Source of the DNA: a virus
IMG/VR virus record: IMGVR_UViG_3300044641_006018
Coordinates: 1-47,610 of that record
Strand: one strand, 5' to 3'
Length of the DNA: 47,610 bases
The notes under the pieces: generated by a model
Databases searched by the model: none
Seen by the model: only the letters and a program-made list of their open reading frames with translations
Told to the model about the DNA's origin: nothing
Made by a program: the position numbers and the translations under genes
Shown: positions 24,268 through 33,520 of the stretch, one piece after another
Position numbering within the stretch: the stretch's first letter is position 1
How the letters are laid out: each line of letters begins with the position of its first letter

Positions 24268-27237
24268 TTATAAGTTAAAAGAGCCGTTTCCTCCAATACA
24301 ATCTTTGAAAGTTCCGCTTGCGGTTCCACCATAGCCACCAAATGCATAATCTCCGCCAGTGCAATTTTTGAAAATTCCGTTTGCGGTTCCACCATCGCCA
24401 CCGAATGCGCCATCTCCACCAGTACAATCTTTGAAAGTTCCGCTTGCAGTTCCATTAGATCCGAATACGCCATCTCCACCAGTACAATCTTTGAAAGTTC
24501 CACTTGCAGTATAACCAAATGCATAATTTCCACTAGTACAATTTTCGAAAGTTCCACTTGCATCATAGCCGAATGCGCCGTCTCCACCAGTACAATCTTT
24601 GAAAGTTCCGCTTGCGGTTCCAATATCCCCGCCAAACGCATAATCTCCACCAGTACAATTTTCGAAAGTTCCACTTGCGGTTCCATAGCCACCAAATGCA
24701 TAATCTCCGCCAGTACAATTTTCGAAAGTTCCACTTGCGGTTCCATAGCCACCAAATGCGCCATCTCCACCAGTACAATTTTTGAAAATTCCGCTTGCGG
24801 TTCCACTATCGCCACCGAATGCGTAATCTCCACCAGTACAATTTTCGAAAGTTCCGCTTGCGGTTCCAATACCCCCGCCAAATGCGGCATATGTACCAAT
24901 GCAATCTTTGAAAGTTCCGCTTGCGGTTCCAAGATCCCCGCCAAATGCGGCATATGTACCAATGCAATTTTCGAAAGTTCCGCTTGCGGTTCCAAGACCC
25001 CCACCAAATGCATAATCTCCACCAGTACAATCTTTGAAAGTTCCGCTTGCGGTTCCAAGACCCCCACCAAATGCATAATCTCCACCAGTACAATCTTTGA
25101 AAGTTCCACTTGCGGTTCCATAGCCACCAAATGCGCTATATCCACCAGTACAATTTTCGAAAGTTCCACTTGCAGTATAACCAAATGCATAATTTCCACC
25201 AGTACAATCTTTGAAAGTTCCGCTTGCGGTTCCAAGATCCCCGCCAAATGCGGCATATGTACCAATGCAATTTTTGAAAATTCCGTTTGCGGTTCCACCA
25301 TCGCCACCGAATGCGTAATCTCCACCAGTACAATTTTTGAAAATTCCGCTTGCGGTTCCACCATCGCCACCGAATGCGTAATCTCCACCAGTGCAATCTT
25401 CGAAAGTTCCGCTTGCGGACCCAGTGGCCCCGAAAGCAAAATCCCCACTAGTGCAATTTTTAAAAGTTCCCGAATACTCTATGGATAAACGCATCGACCA
25501 AATATTAACGCTTCCAATTAAATTTATATTCTCTAAATATGTATTATTTAAATTAGAACTGGGAAAATATGCGGCCGGATCTGATGCGGCATAGTTTTTA
25601 ATATAAGTATTATCTACATTTTCTATTGTTAAATTATATAACTTAACATTGTTTGCAGTTTGTTGGATAGTGCCCCTATTTGTTATCCCAATATCGCTTT
25701 TGATATGATGTTTGCTTCTATCTGGAGTGGAACCAATAATATCAATATATTGAGTATCGAGAGTTAAACTTTGCGTCCCAAGATCATAAATCGCCGGTGG
25801 TAAAATAATTGCTAACCTATTTGTCGCAGAAAGTGCGCTACCATTAGGTAATGTTGTTTTTGCTTTAGCATAAGCTGCTAATAAATTTGTTCCATTAGTC
25901 ATAGGATTATCAGTTACTGGAACAGTAATATAATTAGCAGTTGAAAGTGCGGAAGTTTCATTTTGAAATAGTACGCCAGAACTTCCTAAAAATAATCTAT
26001 TATCACGAGCTTCTAATCTTATTTCATTGTTAACGCCAAAATTTCCAGAAACATTAACAGATGGTAATAAGCCGCCACCCCCTACATATCTTATAATAAA
26101 TCTATCATATTCTCTAGGTAAGAACCCAGAAACAGAAATGGTTTCTGGACCAACATTAACAAAAGCCGCTTTAAAAGGTGTATTACCAGAATATAAATTA
26201 AAAGATATTCTATTAGATAAATCATTTTTATTTGGAATAGCTTCCCAGGTTACATTGCTGCCGCCGCCAGCAGGTTGATTAATGGTAACTACAGTATAAC
26301 TACCATTACTTAATTTTATACTTCGACTATCATCAGAAGGATTGATTGGCGCTAAATTCCATCCTGTAAATAAGAAACCAGTTGGCCCAAAGTTAAAGAA
26401 CTGATTACTAGTAAAATTATAAGGTGTTCCCGTCGCTCTAAAATTTCTTATAAAATCAACGCTGTCAACATGAGTTGTATTTACGAAAGTTTTAACGCCA
26501 CTGATTGTTTGATCGCCAGTTTTATAAACGGCGCTACTTGAAACTAAGTCAAGCTCATTACTTAAAACGAATCCAGTCCCATTAACAAGTGGGCGCTCAC
26601 TAAACATTTTTAAACCAATAATAGATTGAGTTCCAGTTTGTGTCCAAACGTATCTATCATCTAATGGTAAACTAGTAGATGGTGTTCTTTCTGTAAACAA
26701 ATACTCGTCAACAGGTTGAAATGAAATAGTATTATTTAATAAAGTAAATTCTAGTTGGCGATTTTTAGATCCTTCTTGTACGGTTGAATATAAAATTTTC
26801 GGAACAATCGTTAATGGGGGTGTTGGTGCTGAGAGTCCGCTCGCGTATATATTCAAAGTCGTGCGCGCTAACCCTATAAACTGAAAAACATATTTTGACC
26901 CGATTGCTGTTTTAGTCTGTTGTTCTAAATAAATATTACCAGTCCCGCCATAACAATTGAGATATAAAATATAATTATCATTCGAACCAGTTAAATAATA
27001 ATTTTTTAATCCGAATTGCGATTCTTGTATACTATTTTCTTTTGGAATTTGATTTTGCAAATGTCCGCTAGTAGCAACAATACTAACATTTTCAACATTG
27101 CTTAAACCAATAGTATTTTTATCAACAATAACATTACCAGTTTCACCATTAACCGAAAGAACTTGATCAAATTCTGCGACTTGAACAAGAATATCATTCG
27201 AGTCTTCGTTTACATTAATATAAATTTCATCAGACAT
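24268..27237 (-). CDS. Large tail fibre with beta-helix and twenty 21-residue repeats
   Basis: 989 residues. The N-terminus carries LSVNGETGNVIVDKNTIGLS, the collar motif of many fibres. Middle segments have TGDQTISGVKTF and VNGTGFVLS modules shared with other fibre genes here. Residues about 440-590 (NRLAIILPPAIYDL, LDTQYIDIIGS, NVKLYNLTIENV) look like a pectate-lyase-type right-handed beta-helix. From about residue 590 to the end come twenty units of type SGTF-(K/E)-(D/N)-C-TGGDYAFGG-x-GTA with one Cys per turn. This should form a regular solenoid with a ladder of Cys and aromatics. Probably host-binding; no catalytic residues identified. Confidence 0.8.
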   Translation of the reverse strand: MSDEIYINVNEDSNDILVQVAEFDQVLSVNGETGNVIVDKNTIGLSNVENVSIVATSGHLQNQIPKENSIQESQFGLKNYYLTGSNDNYILYLNCYGGTGNIYLEQQTKTAIGSKYVFQFIGLARTTLNIYASGLSAPTPPLTIVPKILYSTVQEGSKNRQLEFTLLNNTISFQPVDEYLFTERTPSTSLPLDDRYVWTQTGTQSIIGLKMFSERPLVNGTGFVLSNELDLVSSSAVYKTGDQTISGVKTFVNTTHVDSVDFIRNFRATGTPYNFTSNQFFNFGPTGFLFTGWNLAPINPSDDSRSIKLSNGSYTVVTINQPAGGGSNVTWEAIPNKNDLSNRISFNLYSGNTPFKAAFVNVGPETISVSGFLPREYDRFIIRYVGGGGLLPSVNVSGNFGVNNEIRLEARDNRLFLGSSGVLFQNETSALSTANYITVPVTDNPMTNGTNLLAAYAKAKTTLPNGSALSATNRLAIILPPAIYDLGTQSLTLDTQYIDIIGSTPDRSKHHIKSDIGITNRGTIQQTANNVKLYNLTIENVDNTYIKNYAASDPAAYFPSSNLNNTYLENINLIGSVNIWSMRLSIEYSGTFKNCTSGDFAFGATGSASGTFEDCTGGDYAFGGDGGTASGIFKNCTGGDYAFGGDGGTANGIFKNCIGTYAAFGGDLGTASGTFKDCTGGNYAFGYTASGTFENCTGGYSAFGGYGTASGTFKDCTGGDYAFGGGLGTASGTFKDCTGGDYAFGGGLGTASGTFENCIGTYAAFGGDLGTASGTFKDCIGTYAAFGGGIGTASGTFENCTGGDYAFGGDSGTASGIFKNCTGGDGAFGGYGTASGTFENCTGGDYAFGGYGTASGTFENCTGGDYAFGGDIGTASGTFKDCTGGDGAFGYDASGTFENCTSGNYAFGYTASGTFKDCTGGDGVFGSNGTASGTFKDCTGGDGAFGGDGGTANGIFKNCTGGDYAFGGYGGTASGTFKDCIGGNGSFNL
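24286..25470. repeat. Tandem 63-bp coding repeat, about 20 units
   Basis: Units of 63 bp (some 3-6 bp shorter) with over 80% identity between many pairs by eye. Variation is concentrated in a few codons (E-N/K-D, T-G-G-D/I-G-T-Y). The array encodes the C-terminal solenoid of the large fibre. Copy-number change by slippage or recombination is likely, and short-read assemblies may miscount units. Confidence 0.95.
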
Positions 27238-27241
27238 ATTT

Positions 27242-27589
27242 TTATAAATCTGTTATATCTCCTTCTATAGGAAACTTTCCTTTGACATATGTTCTTGTTT
27301 TATTTCCGGAACTGAGTTGCAAATCAAAATTATAAATACCAGGAAAAATTTTCATACAATCACCATTTTTGGGCAATAAAGTTACTTTATTGCCACTAAT
27401 TGTCATTGAGCTATCTGTTGTGTACCAACCAATTACCGTATTAGAACTTTCAAATTTTTTAACTTGTAACGCTCCAGTATAATTATGAAAACTTATACCG
27501 CTACCGCTATTATTTAAAAAATAAAAAGATATTGGGCCATAAGTATCGCCTCTATAACCAGTTGGTAAATTATAATTTCCAGGAACCAT
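27242..27589 (-). CDS. BppU-like N-terminal domain protein
   Basis: 115 residues. It begins PGNYNLPTGYRGDTYGPISF and continues with the pattern of beta strands, FPGIYNFDLQLSSGNKTRTY near the end, then KGKFPIEGDIT. This matches the small Ig-like domain found at the N-terminus of baseplate upper proteins and related tail-fibre anchors. Standing alone just before the large fibre, it may be the adaptor that docks it. A GTGTAA box lies 8 nt before the ATG. Confidence 0.6.
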   Translation of the reverse strand: MVPGNYNLPTGYRGDTYGPISFYFLNNSGSGISFHNYTGALQVKKFESSNTVIGWYTTDSSMTISGNKVTLLPKNGDCMKIFPGIYNFDLQLSSGNKTRTYVKGKFPIEGDITDL

Positions 27590-27597
27590 AGGATACT

Positions 27598-27603
27598 TTA
27601 CAC
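27598..27603 (-). promoter_or_regulatory. GTGTAA box before BppU-like gene
   Basis: AGTGTAA on the minus strand, ending 8 nt before the ATG at 27589; the gap after the portal gene is 38 nt. Confidence 0.45.
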
Positions 27604-27627
27604 TAAATAATTAATTATATTAATAAT

Positions 27628-29529
27628 TTATATTTTACTGTGATAAAGTAAAATAGCTGTTTTGTAATCTAAACCAAACTCTTCAGCAATTTTATTTATT
27701 TCTTGCATATTGACATTATATTGGACTGGTTTATTAATATAATCGGTAATCTTATTTATCCAATCTTTAGGGTTTTCATTTGTTGCGATTGTCTCTGCAA
27801 CAGTTTGAATAATTTCTTTTTGTTCTTTAGTTAGTCTTTTACGATCAAATTTTTCTTTTAAAGAATTTTCAATTGATTCTATTAAATTATCAAATTTGGC
27901 TAAATTTTTAGCAACTAAATCTGCATTAATTTTAGATTTATCTTCAGAAGCTTGAACTGTAGGCGTTGATCTCGGAGCTTTATTTGCTTGAGGAGCGTCT
28001 GTACCAGATGGGCGCCCAACAGGTTGTTGTTGAGGTTTATTTAAAAGAGGTTGATATAAGCCATCTTCTTGAAGAGTTTTAAATTGTTCTTGCGATTTAA
28101 TACTTTCTTCCGGAAGAGGTAAGCGCCCAGTATCAATAGCTGTGATTCCCTCTTCTGGAGTTAATACTCCTAATTCAATTAATCTGGAATAAATACGAGT
28201 TAAGTTTGTATCATTTTTAAAATCCGCATCTTTAAAACGTGCTGTTGGTAAATTTTTAAATCCAAGATTTTTACCGATTTTTTTCATTTCTGGAAGTAAA
28301 AAATCATTCATGAATGTCTCACGTGCATGTTTTAAACGAGAAAGAAATACTTCAATTTTAGTATTAGTATTAGCATATTTTTCTTCACCAAAAAGAACAT
28401 TATTAAGACCGTAACGAATATCACGATCTACAACTTCATATTTTTTAGGATCTAAAATATTACTAATTTCAGGAATAATAAATTTAATATCTGTCGTATA
28501 ATCACTAACTAAAATTCTACCAACACTTTCGTTTTCAAAAATTTTTCTTAATGTTCCGATTTGTTCTTTGGTCGGCATACCAACTTCATCATTTCCCATT
28601 GTAACCAATAGGACTGCTTGCTGTATAGTACGGCTGATTGCCATATCCATATTTTTAAGTTCCTGCTTCCAGTTAATATCTTCGAGAACTGGGAAGCCCA
28701 TTGGGACACTGAATGGTTCATAATCTTGTTTTTTATAAAAAACTGGTATAAATTTATCTGACTCTAGTTCAAAAACCATGTATTGATTTGTTGGTGTTAT
28801 ATTGCTTGTATTTTTTATATCTTTTAAATTTTTTACACGCTGAGCCAATTGTCGATCTTGTTCATTATCTGGGTTTACTAAAACCTTCATTTCAAAATCA
28901 TTTAAAACTTTAACATATTGAGGAGTAATAAATGAAGCTGATCCGATAGCTTGAATATCAGCAGGGTTTAACATGATATACCTAACTGGAATTTCCCCAG
29001 TCCTTGCTTCTGTTGTGATTAAGTCCGATAAAACACGCATATCTTGTTTTGTAAATTCAGCATTTAATTTATAAAGAAAAACATTTCCGCTACGGAAAAA
29101 CTCACGGAAAAACATATCTTGTAAACGCCATAAATTAATTCTATCACCCCATGCTTGAAAGAATTTCCTTGACTGCTCGCTTCCACCGGTAAAATAAACT
29201 GGAGAGCAACTAAATTCAGTCATTAAATCAATAGTATTCCTAAATATTGAAAAGTTATAATAGGCTTTTTGACATAAAATAATAGTATCTTTAACACTAA
29301 TATTAGAAGTATACTTTCCGTACCCACCACCATAAATAAAAGGAATAACTCCACCCTCAATATTTTTATATTTATCTGTTCTTGAAATAGTAGACGCTCG
29401 ATTTCTTCTTACAGAAGTATTAACCTCTCCACGACTTGCTTTTAACTCTATAGTGTCTTTTGACTTTATAGATCCTTCTATTACCTGTGGTTCTGGAAAT
29501 TTAATATTTTTATTATTATTTCGTGCCAT
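27628..29529 (-). CDS. Portal protein
   Basis: 633 residues directly downstream of the large terminase, the usual place. It begins with a basic disordered N-terminus, then NISVKDTIILCQKAYYNFSI typical of the portal stem/wing entry, FSVPMGFPVLEDINWKQELK in the wing/stem region, and a helical crown; the last 150 residues (PQQQPVGRPSG and the coiled KFDNLIESIENSLKEKFDRK) form a flexible extension. Portals form a 12-subunit ring through which DNA passes. Assignment rests on position, length and overall pattern. A GTGTAA box is 19 nt upstream. Confidence 0.85.
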   Translation of the reverse strand: MARNNNKNIKFPEPQVIEGSIKSKDTIELKASRGEVNTSVRRNRASTISRTDKYKNIEGGVIPFIYGGGYGKYTSNISVKDTIILCQKAYYNFSIFRNTIDLMTEFSCSPVYFTGGSEQSRKFFQAWGDRINLWRLQDMFFREFFRSGNVFLYKLNAEFTKQDMRVLSDLITTEARTGEIPVRYIMLNPADIQAIGSASFITPQYVKVLNDFEMKVLVNPDNEQDRQLAQRVKNLKDIKNTSNITPTNQYMVFELESDKFIPVFYKKQDYEPFSVPMGFPVLEDINWKQELKNMDMAISRTIQQAVLLVTMGNDEVGMPTKEQIGTLRKIFENESVGRILVSDYTTDIKFIIPEISNILDPKKYEVVDRDIRYGLNNVLFGEEKYANTNTKIEVFLSRLKHARETFMNDFLLPEMKKIGKNLGFKNLPTARFKDADFKNDTNLTRIYSRLIELGVLTPEEGITAIDTGRLPLPEESIKSQEQFKTLQEDGLYQPLLNKPQQQPVGRPSGTDAPQANKAPRSTPTVQASEDKSKINADLVAKNLAKFDNLIESIENSLKEKFDRKRLTKEQKEIIQTVAETIATNENPKDWINKITDYINKPVQYNVNMQEINKIAEEFGLDYKTAILLYHSKI

Positions 29530-29548
29530 AATTTATTATAACAGGTTA

Positions 29549-29554
29549 TTACAC
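29549..29554 (-). promoter_or_regulatory. GTGTAA box before portal gene
   Basis: TTAGTGTAA on the minus strand; 19 nt separate the box from the ATG at 29529. Confidence 0.45.
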
Positions 29555-29571
29555 TAAAATCTTATATTTTA

Positions 29572-31476
29572 TTAGATTAATTCTGCGACAAACTCTGTAT
29601 TTTTCTTTGCAAAATTTTCTGGAGCCATTATATCAAAATAAGCTTTAACCCCCCAGTTTCCTAACATAAGAGTAGTATAGTTATCTTTTCTAGCTCTATT
29701 TATACTTGTAGATTTTCTTAAATGTGATGGCAAATCAAAACTTTGGGTACCCCTAGATGTTGTGGTTACTTCAACATTAGCACATTGATCTTTCGTATCT
29801 TGAACAATGAAGTCCTGCTCTTCTATAAATTCGCGGACTGTCAATTTTTTTGTTTCATATTCGTTATCCGCTTTTTCTCCAATACCTCTAGGATATATAT
29901 ACTCCATCGGAAGATTCATTGTAAAAATATTTTCTAAAATATCAGGATGGTTGCTCGCGCGCGAGGCAAACCATATTTTTTTATGATCAATACAAGTTTG
30001 TAAATAAGAATTCGCGCGACCCAAAAAGAAGCTTGTAAAATATTGTTTAATACATATATTGCCAAAATCTTTATTATATTGACGAGCGCAATCTTTTAAC
30101 ATTTTTGTATAATCTTCATTTTCTTTATCAGAATCAAAATCTACAAAGCCAACTTTACGATTCATGTCTTTAAAAAACTGAGAATTATTTACTGCATCTA
30201 TAAAAGTATCCGCACCCGCATGGTCAATAATAATCAAGGCAATATTAAAATTTTTATATAAATAATAAAAATATTTTATATGATCTTGTAATGATGACCC
30301 CGCAGCTTGGTATCCATGAACTAACACGCCTTGTTTTTTTTCTTCATCCAACTCAATCACACTCATGGCAAAATAGTCAGCAACTTTAGAAGACGAAAAG
30401 TTCGGGTCAATTGCTAAAATATATTTTTTATCACTATCACCAATTACCTTAGTAGTTGGATATTCTCCATCTGAAATCGTACATTCATGCATTTTTTTAG
30501 GTGAAAAATAACTATCCCCACCATCAATAAAACGGGCGCAATATTCACGTAAAAACGAATGGTGTGAACTCCCACCACTTTTAGCAACTTGGATAGCGCC
30601 TTGATCGACCATATGTTGCGGTAAGGCTTCATAACTTAATTGAGAAATAAAATATGTTCCAGGAAGCTCGCCTTCTTTAGACTCTTGCTCGTCTGGGTGT
30701 TCTACTAAATGTGACCATTGCTGATAAACACGAAATAAATGTTCAAAAGTATAGCTTGCTGAACTTAAACATAACATTTGAGATGTGTTCTCAAAAATAT
30801 GCCGATTATCTGGATGTAATAAACCCTTTTTTATTAATTCATCTTCTAATTTTCTAATACGAATACGCTCTCCTACGTCTCTTGGAGAACTCAAGAATGG
30901 AATAAGAACATTGTCAATAATATCCGGAGGTAAAAGTAAAAACTCATCCAAAATAAGTACGTTAGCGCGGATACCACGAATTTTTTCTCCAGTTAGTGGA
31001 ATAGCTGTGATGCTGCCACCATTAATTTGCCATTCGTATTGGTCATTCCGCTTACTTTTTAAACCAAAACATTGTCTGGCTAAGGCCGCGCCTGGAGACA
31101 TTAAAAATTTTTCAATTTCATTAAAAACACGGCGACTAGTACGAAAGTTAATAGACGCAATAAGTATTTTAGTCCCAGGCTCTAATATACATTTAAGAAT
31201 ACAATAGATTGCAGCGCAAAAACTTTTAGCGCCACCACGACCCCAAACTAACATGCAATAATTTCTATTAAAAAAAGAATTAAGTGTTAATTCTTGATAC
31301 GCTTCTAATGTTAAACCCATAGATAATTCCGTGGTAAAACCAAGATTATATCTTAGAAATTTAGCAAGACTAATCCTTGCCTCTTCGTCAGTTAAATCAC
31401 CTTTTAAATTCAGTAACTCTTTATTAACGTTAGCTAATGGTTTAGATTTTTTTTGATTTCCTACTATAAGTGCCAT
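29572..31476 (-). CDS. Terminase large subunit
   Basis: 634 residues. The N-terminal ATPase has Walker A WGRGGAKS (78-85) and Walker B VLILDE (173-178), followed by the SSASYT coupling motif near 238. The C-terminal RNase-H-like nuclease has AIDPN (D357) and LIIIDHAG (D418), acidic residues expected to hold metal ions. It packages DNA into the prohead through the portal. The start overlaps the upstream nuclease gene by 13 nt. The length and motif order fit T4/jumbo-type terminases. No small subunit is clearly recognisable; see the gene at 32408-33520. Confidence 0.95.
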   Translation of the reverse strand: MALIVGNQKKSKPLANVNKELLNLKGDLTDEEARISLAKFLRYNLGFTTELSMGLTLEAYQELTLNSFFNRNYCMLVWGRGGAKSFCAAIYCILKCILEPGTKILIASINFRTSRRVFNEIEKFLMSPGAALARQCFGLKSKRNDQYEWQINGGSITAIPLTGEKIRGIRANVLILDEFLLLPPDIIDNVLIPFLSSPRDVGERIRIRKLEDELIKKGLLHPDNRHIFENTSQMLCLSSASYTFEHLFRVYQQWSHLVEHPDEQESKEGELPGTYFISQLSYEALPQHMVDQGAIQVAKSGGSSHHSFLREYCARFIDGGDSYFSPKKMHECTISDGEYPTTKVIGDSDKKYILAIDPNFSSSKVADYFAMSVIELDEEKKQGVLVHGYQAAGSSLQDHIKYFYYLYKNFNIALIIIDHAGADTFIDAVNNSQFFKDMNRKVGFVDFDSDKENEDYTKMLKDCARQYNKDFGNICIKQYFTSFFLGRANSYLQTCIDHKKIWFASRASNHPDILENIFTMNLPMEYIYPRGIGEKADNEYETKKLTVREFIEEQDFIVQDTKDQCANVEVTTTSRGTQSFDLPSHLRKSTSINRARKDNYTTLMLGNWGVKAYFDIMAPENFAKKNTEFVAELI

Positions 31477-32396
31477 AGTGTATCAAAATAATATTGCAAA
31501 TCAAATTTACAAGCTTCTTCATTCATTGCTAAGATATGTAGAGTTTTAATTTTAGCATCTTCACGGTCATCACAAAAAATAAATTGTAAATTATCATATT
31601 GACGTAATAATTTTCTCATGTTATGAGCAATAAATTCACCAGAAGCTTTGCCAAATTTTTGTTTTTGATACATCATATTATTAAGAGTTGATTCAACAAC
31701 TACTACAATATATCCTTCTAATTTTTTAGCCTTTTGAATTTCGCGTTCGAATCTTTCACGACCGCCACTTAAAGTTCCATATAAATCACTCAAACTTTTA
31801 CGTTCAACTGCTAATTTATTATTAGGGTGTAGCGAATAATCACCATATTCTAATTTAGATTCAATTAAAGTATGACCTTCAAAATGAAATGGCTTTTGTT
31901 CTCGGCTATCTACAATAATTTGTGGAATGGGAGTAAATGGGATCTCTTCTGGAATTTCATAATTAAACCTGGAATGCAATCCATGTTTTTGATATAAATT
32001 CTTGTAACGCATTCCAGAAAATGACTCCATCGTACTAACTGGTAATAAGCAATTAATACTTTGACACTCTACCTGACTGGGCGCCATATCAAGAGTTTTT
32101 AAATCACAATATTGCCCTAACTTACTTTTAAAATAATCTCCACACTCTTCTTGGGTTAATGTTTTTAACCAGTTTTTATAATTTTTTTTGTCAATAAAAT
32201 CACAAGTAATATATTGATCGAATGACTTATATTCAATCTTTTTACCATCAAAACGATCAATGCGTTTCCAATAAGTTTCAAAATAAGTTTTACAAGAAAG
32301 CTTATGATAATATCTTAAATGTTTCTGAAGTTCAGCAAAATAATTAAATTCTTCGCCGCAAACTTTACATTTTAAGTAAATTTTATTCTTATTCAT
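31464..32396 (-). CDS. ERCC4-type nuclease with N-terminal C2H2 zinc finger
   Basis: 310 residues. Residues 10-31 form a C2H2 finger (C10, C13, H26, H31). Residues about 155-260 hold an ERCC4/XPF nuclease core: IIVDSREQKPF (D163), YGDYSL (185-190) and AVERKSLSDLYG with the E-R-K signature at 198-200, then GGRERFEREI. This family cuts branched DNA. Packed against the terminase gene with 13-nt overlap, it may help resolve replication or recombination intermediates before packaging, but that is inference. Confidence 0.88.
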   Translation of the reverse strand: MNKNKIYLKCKVCGEEFNYFAELQKHLRYYHKLSCKTYFETYWKRIDRFDGKKIEYKSFDQYITCDFIDKKNYKNWLKTLTQEECGDYFKSKLGQYCDLKTLDMAPSQVECQSINCLLPVSTMESFSGMRYKNLYQKHGLHSRFNYEIPEEIPFTPIPQIIVDSREQKPFHFEGHTLIESKLEYGDYSLHPNNKLAVERKSLSDLYGTLSGGRERFEREIQKAKKLEGYIVVVVESTLNNMMYQKQKFGKASGEFIAHNMRKLLRQYDNLQFIFCDDREDAKIKTLHILAMNEEACKFDLQYYFDTLWHL

Positions 32397-32407
32397 AATA
32401 TATTATA

Positions 32408-33520
32408 TTAACTATGAACCATTTCATCAATATCAATTCCACGAATAACAGCTTTTAATTCGTCCATAGAAGATAAACGTTTAGCCTCATCTTCGAGATT
32501 TTGTTTTTGGGCTTCCGCTAAATTGATAATACTTTTTCTACGTTCCTCATCTTTCCACGCCTGTACTAAGTTCAATATACTTGCATTTTCCTGTTTCCTC
32601 TCTTGTATTTTTTTAGACCTATCATCAACAAGAGATTTATATAATTTATTTTGCCTATTACGACATTGGTTATACTCAGTTTGTAAGCTACTAATCGCCT
32701 CGTTAAGACTCATTTTAATATTGCGCCCCTCATCCTCTTCGGAGGCTTGACGTAATAATTGACGCAAATCTTCAACTTGTTGTAAAATTGTAGAAGCCGT
32801 AACAACTTCTGTGCATAAAGTAATAAATTGATCTAATTCTTCTTGTGTTAAATCTTCCTTGTCATACGTATAACGAATAAAAGCATCCTCAAATAATTTA
32901 CGGTCATCTTCACGGCGATAAGTATTAATTTGATAGCAAAAACTAAAAGTATTCAAATATCTTTGAAGCATTTCAACCTGTTTAAGTTGCATAGCTTTTA
33001 ATTTCTTTTCTTCCCAGCCTAAATTAAGATATTTATTAATTCTATACAAAGTTTGATCCATACGGCGCGGTGGAAAATATTCCCCAATATGACTTTGTGC
33101 TGGCGCCTCTGATTCTTTAGGGACATAAGTAGTCATATCTAAATATGTAGGATCAGCCTTTTGTAGTTTGTTAACATATTTGTTAACTTCGCGCGATTCA
33201 AGACTTAAATGGGTTAAATTATTATTTTTAAATAAAATTTTTGCCATGTCTAAATAATGTTGATTTTTATAATTATTTTTTATAAATTCTTCTTGATCTT
33301 TAGTTAGTGAAACACGATCTCTTTGAAATATTGAACGATTTTTATATTCAATATTATTATCTAATAGATATTTTTTTAGTATACGTCCTTCTTTACTACG
33401 GCTATCAATATTTTCATTATTATAAGTGTAAGCGGTAATCTCTGTAAGGGTAGCTTCAGGATTTTTTTGCAAAAATTCTTTTAATCTATTTTGCTGTTCT
33501 AATGTCAGAATTTCTTCCAT
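32408..33520 (-). CDS. Helical DNA-packaging-locus protein, candidate small terminase
   Basis: 370 residues, almost wholly helical, with coiled-coil in 285-345 (KKIQERKQENASILNLVQAW, ADLRQ-like heptads). The N-terminal region has repeated small helices (LTEITAYTYNNENID and SLTKDQEEFIKNNYKNQHYL) that could form helix-turn-helix DNA-binding units. Position, between a sigma-like factor and nuclease/terminase, suggests a small terminase or packaging regulator. No family recognised; the small-terminase idea is positional. One-base overlap with the upstream stop (TAATG). Confidence 0.55.
   Translation of the reverse strand: MEEILTLEQQNRLKEFLQKNPEATLTEITAYTYNNENIDSRSKEGRILKKYLLDNNIEYKNRSIFQRDRVSLTKDQEEFIKNNYKNQHYLDMAKILFKNNNLTHLSLESREVNKYVNKLQKADPTYLDMTTYVPKESEAPAQSHIGEYFPPRRMDQTLYRINKYLNLGWEEKKLKAMQLKQVEMLQRYLNTFSFCYQINTYRREDDRKLFEDAFIRYTYDKEDLTQEELDQFITLCTEVVTASTILQQVEDLRQLLRQASEEDEGRNIKMSLNEAISSLQTEYNQCRNRQNKLYKSLVDDRSKKIQERKQENASILNLVQAWKDEERRKSIINLAEAQKQNLEDEAKRLSSMDELKAVIRGIDIDEMVHS

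Noticed and set aside
24258-25448. A 396-codon open frame on the minus strand overlapping the large fibre repeats
   Set aside because: The 63-bp repeat is a multiple of three and lacks stops in a second frame, so a long open frame follows automatically. Its product is a monotonous LSKIVLVEI-type repeat with no start signal, and the fibre frame has clear homologous domains.
24286-25470. Diversity-generating retroelement acting on fibre repeats
   Set aside because: No reverse transcriptase, template repeat or adenine-biased variation was found in the window.
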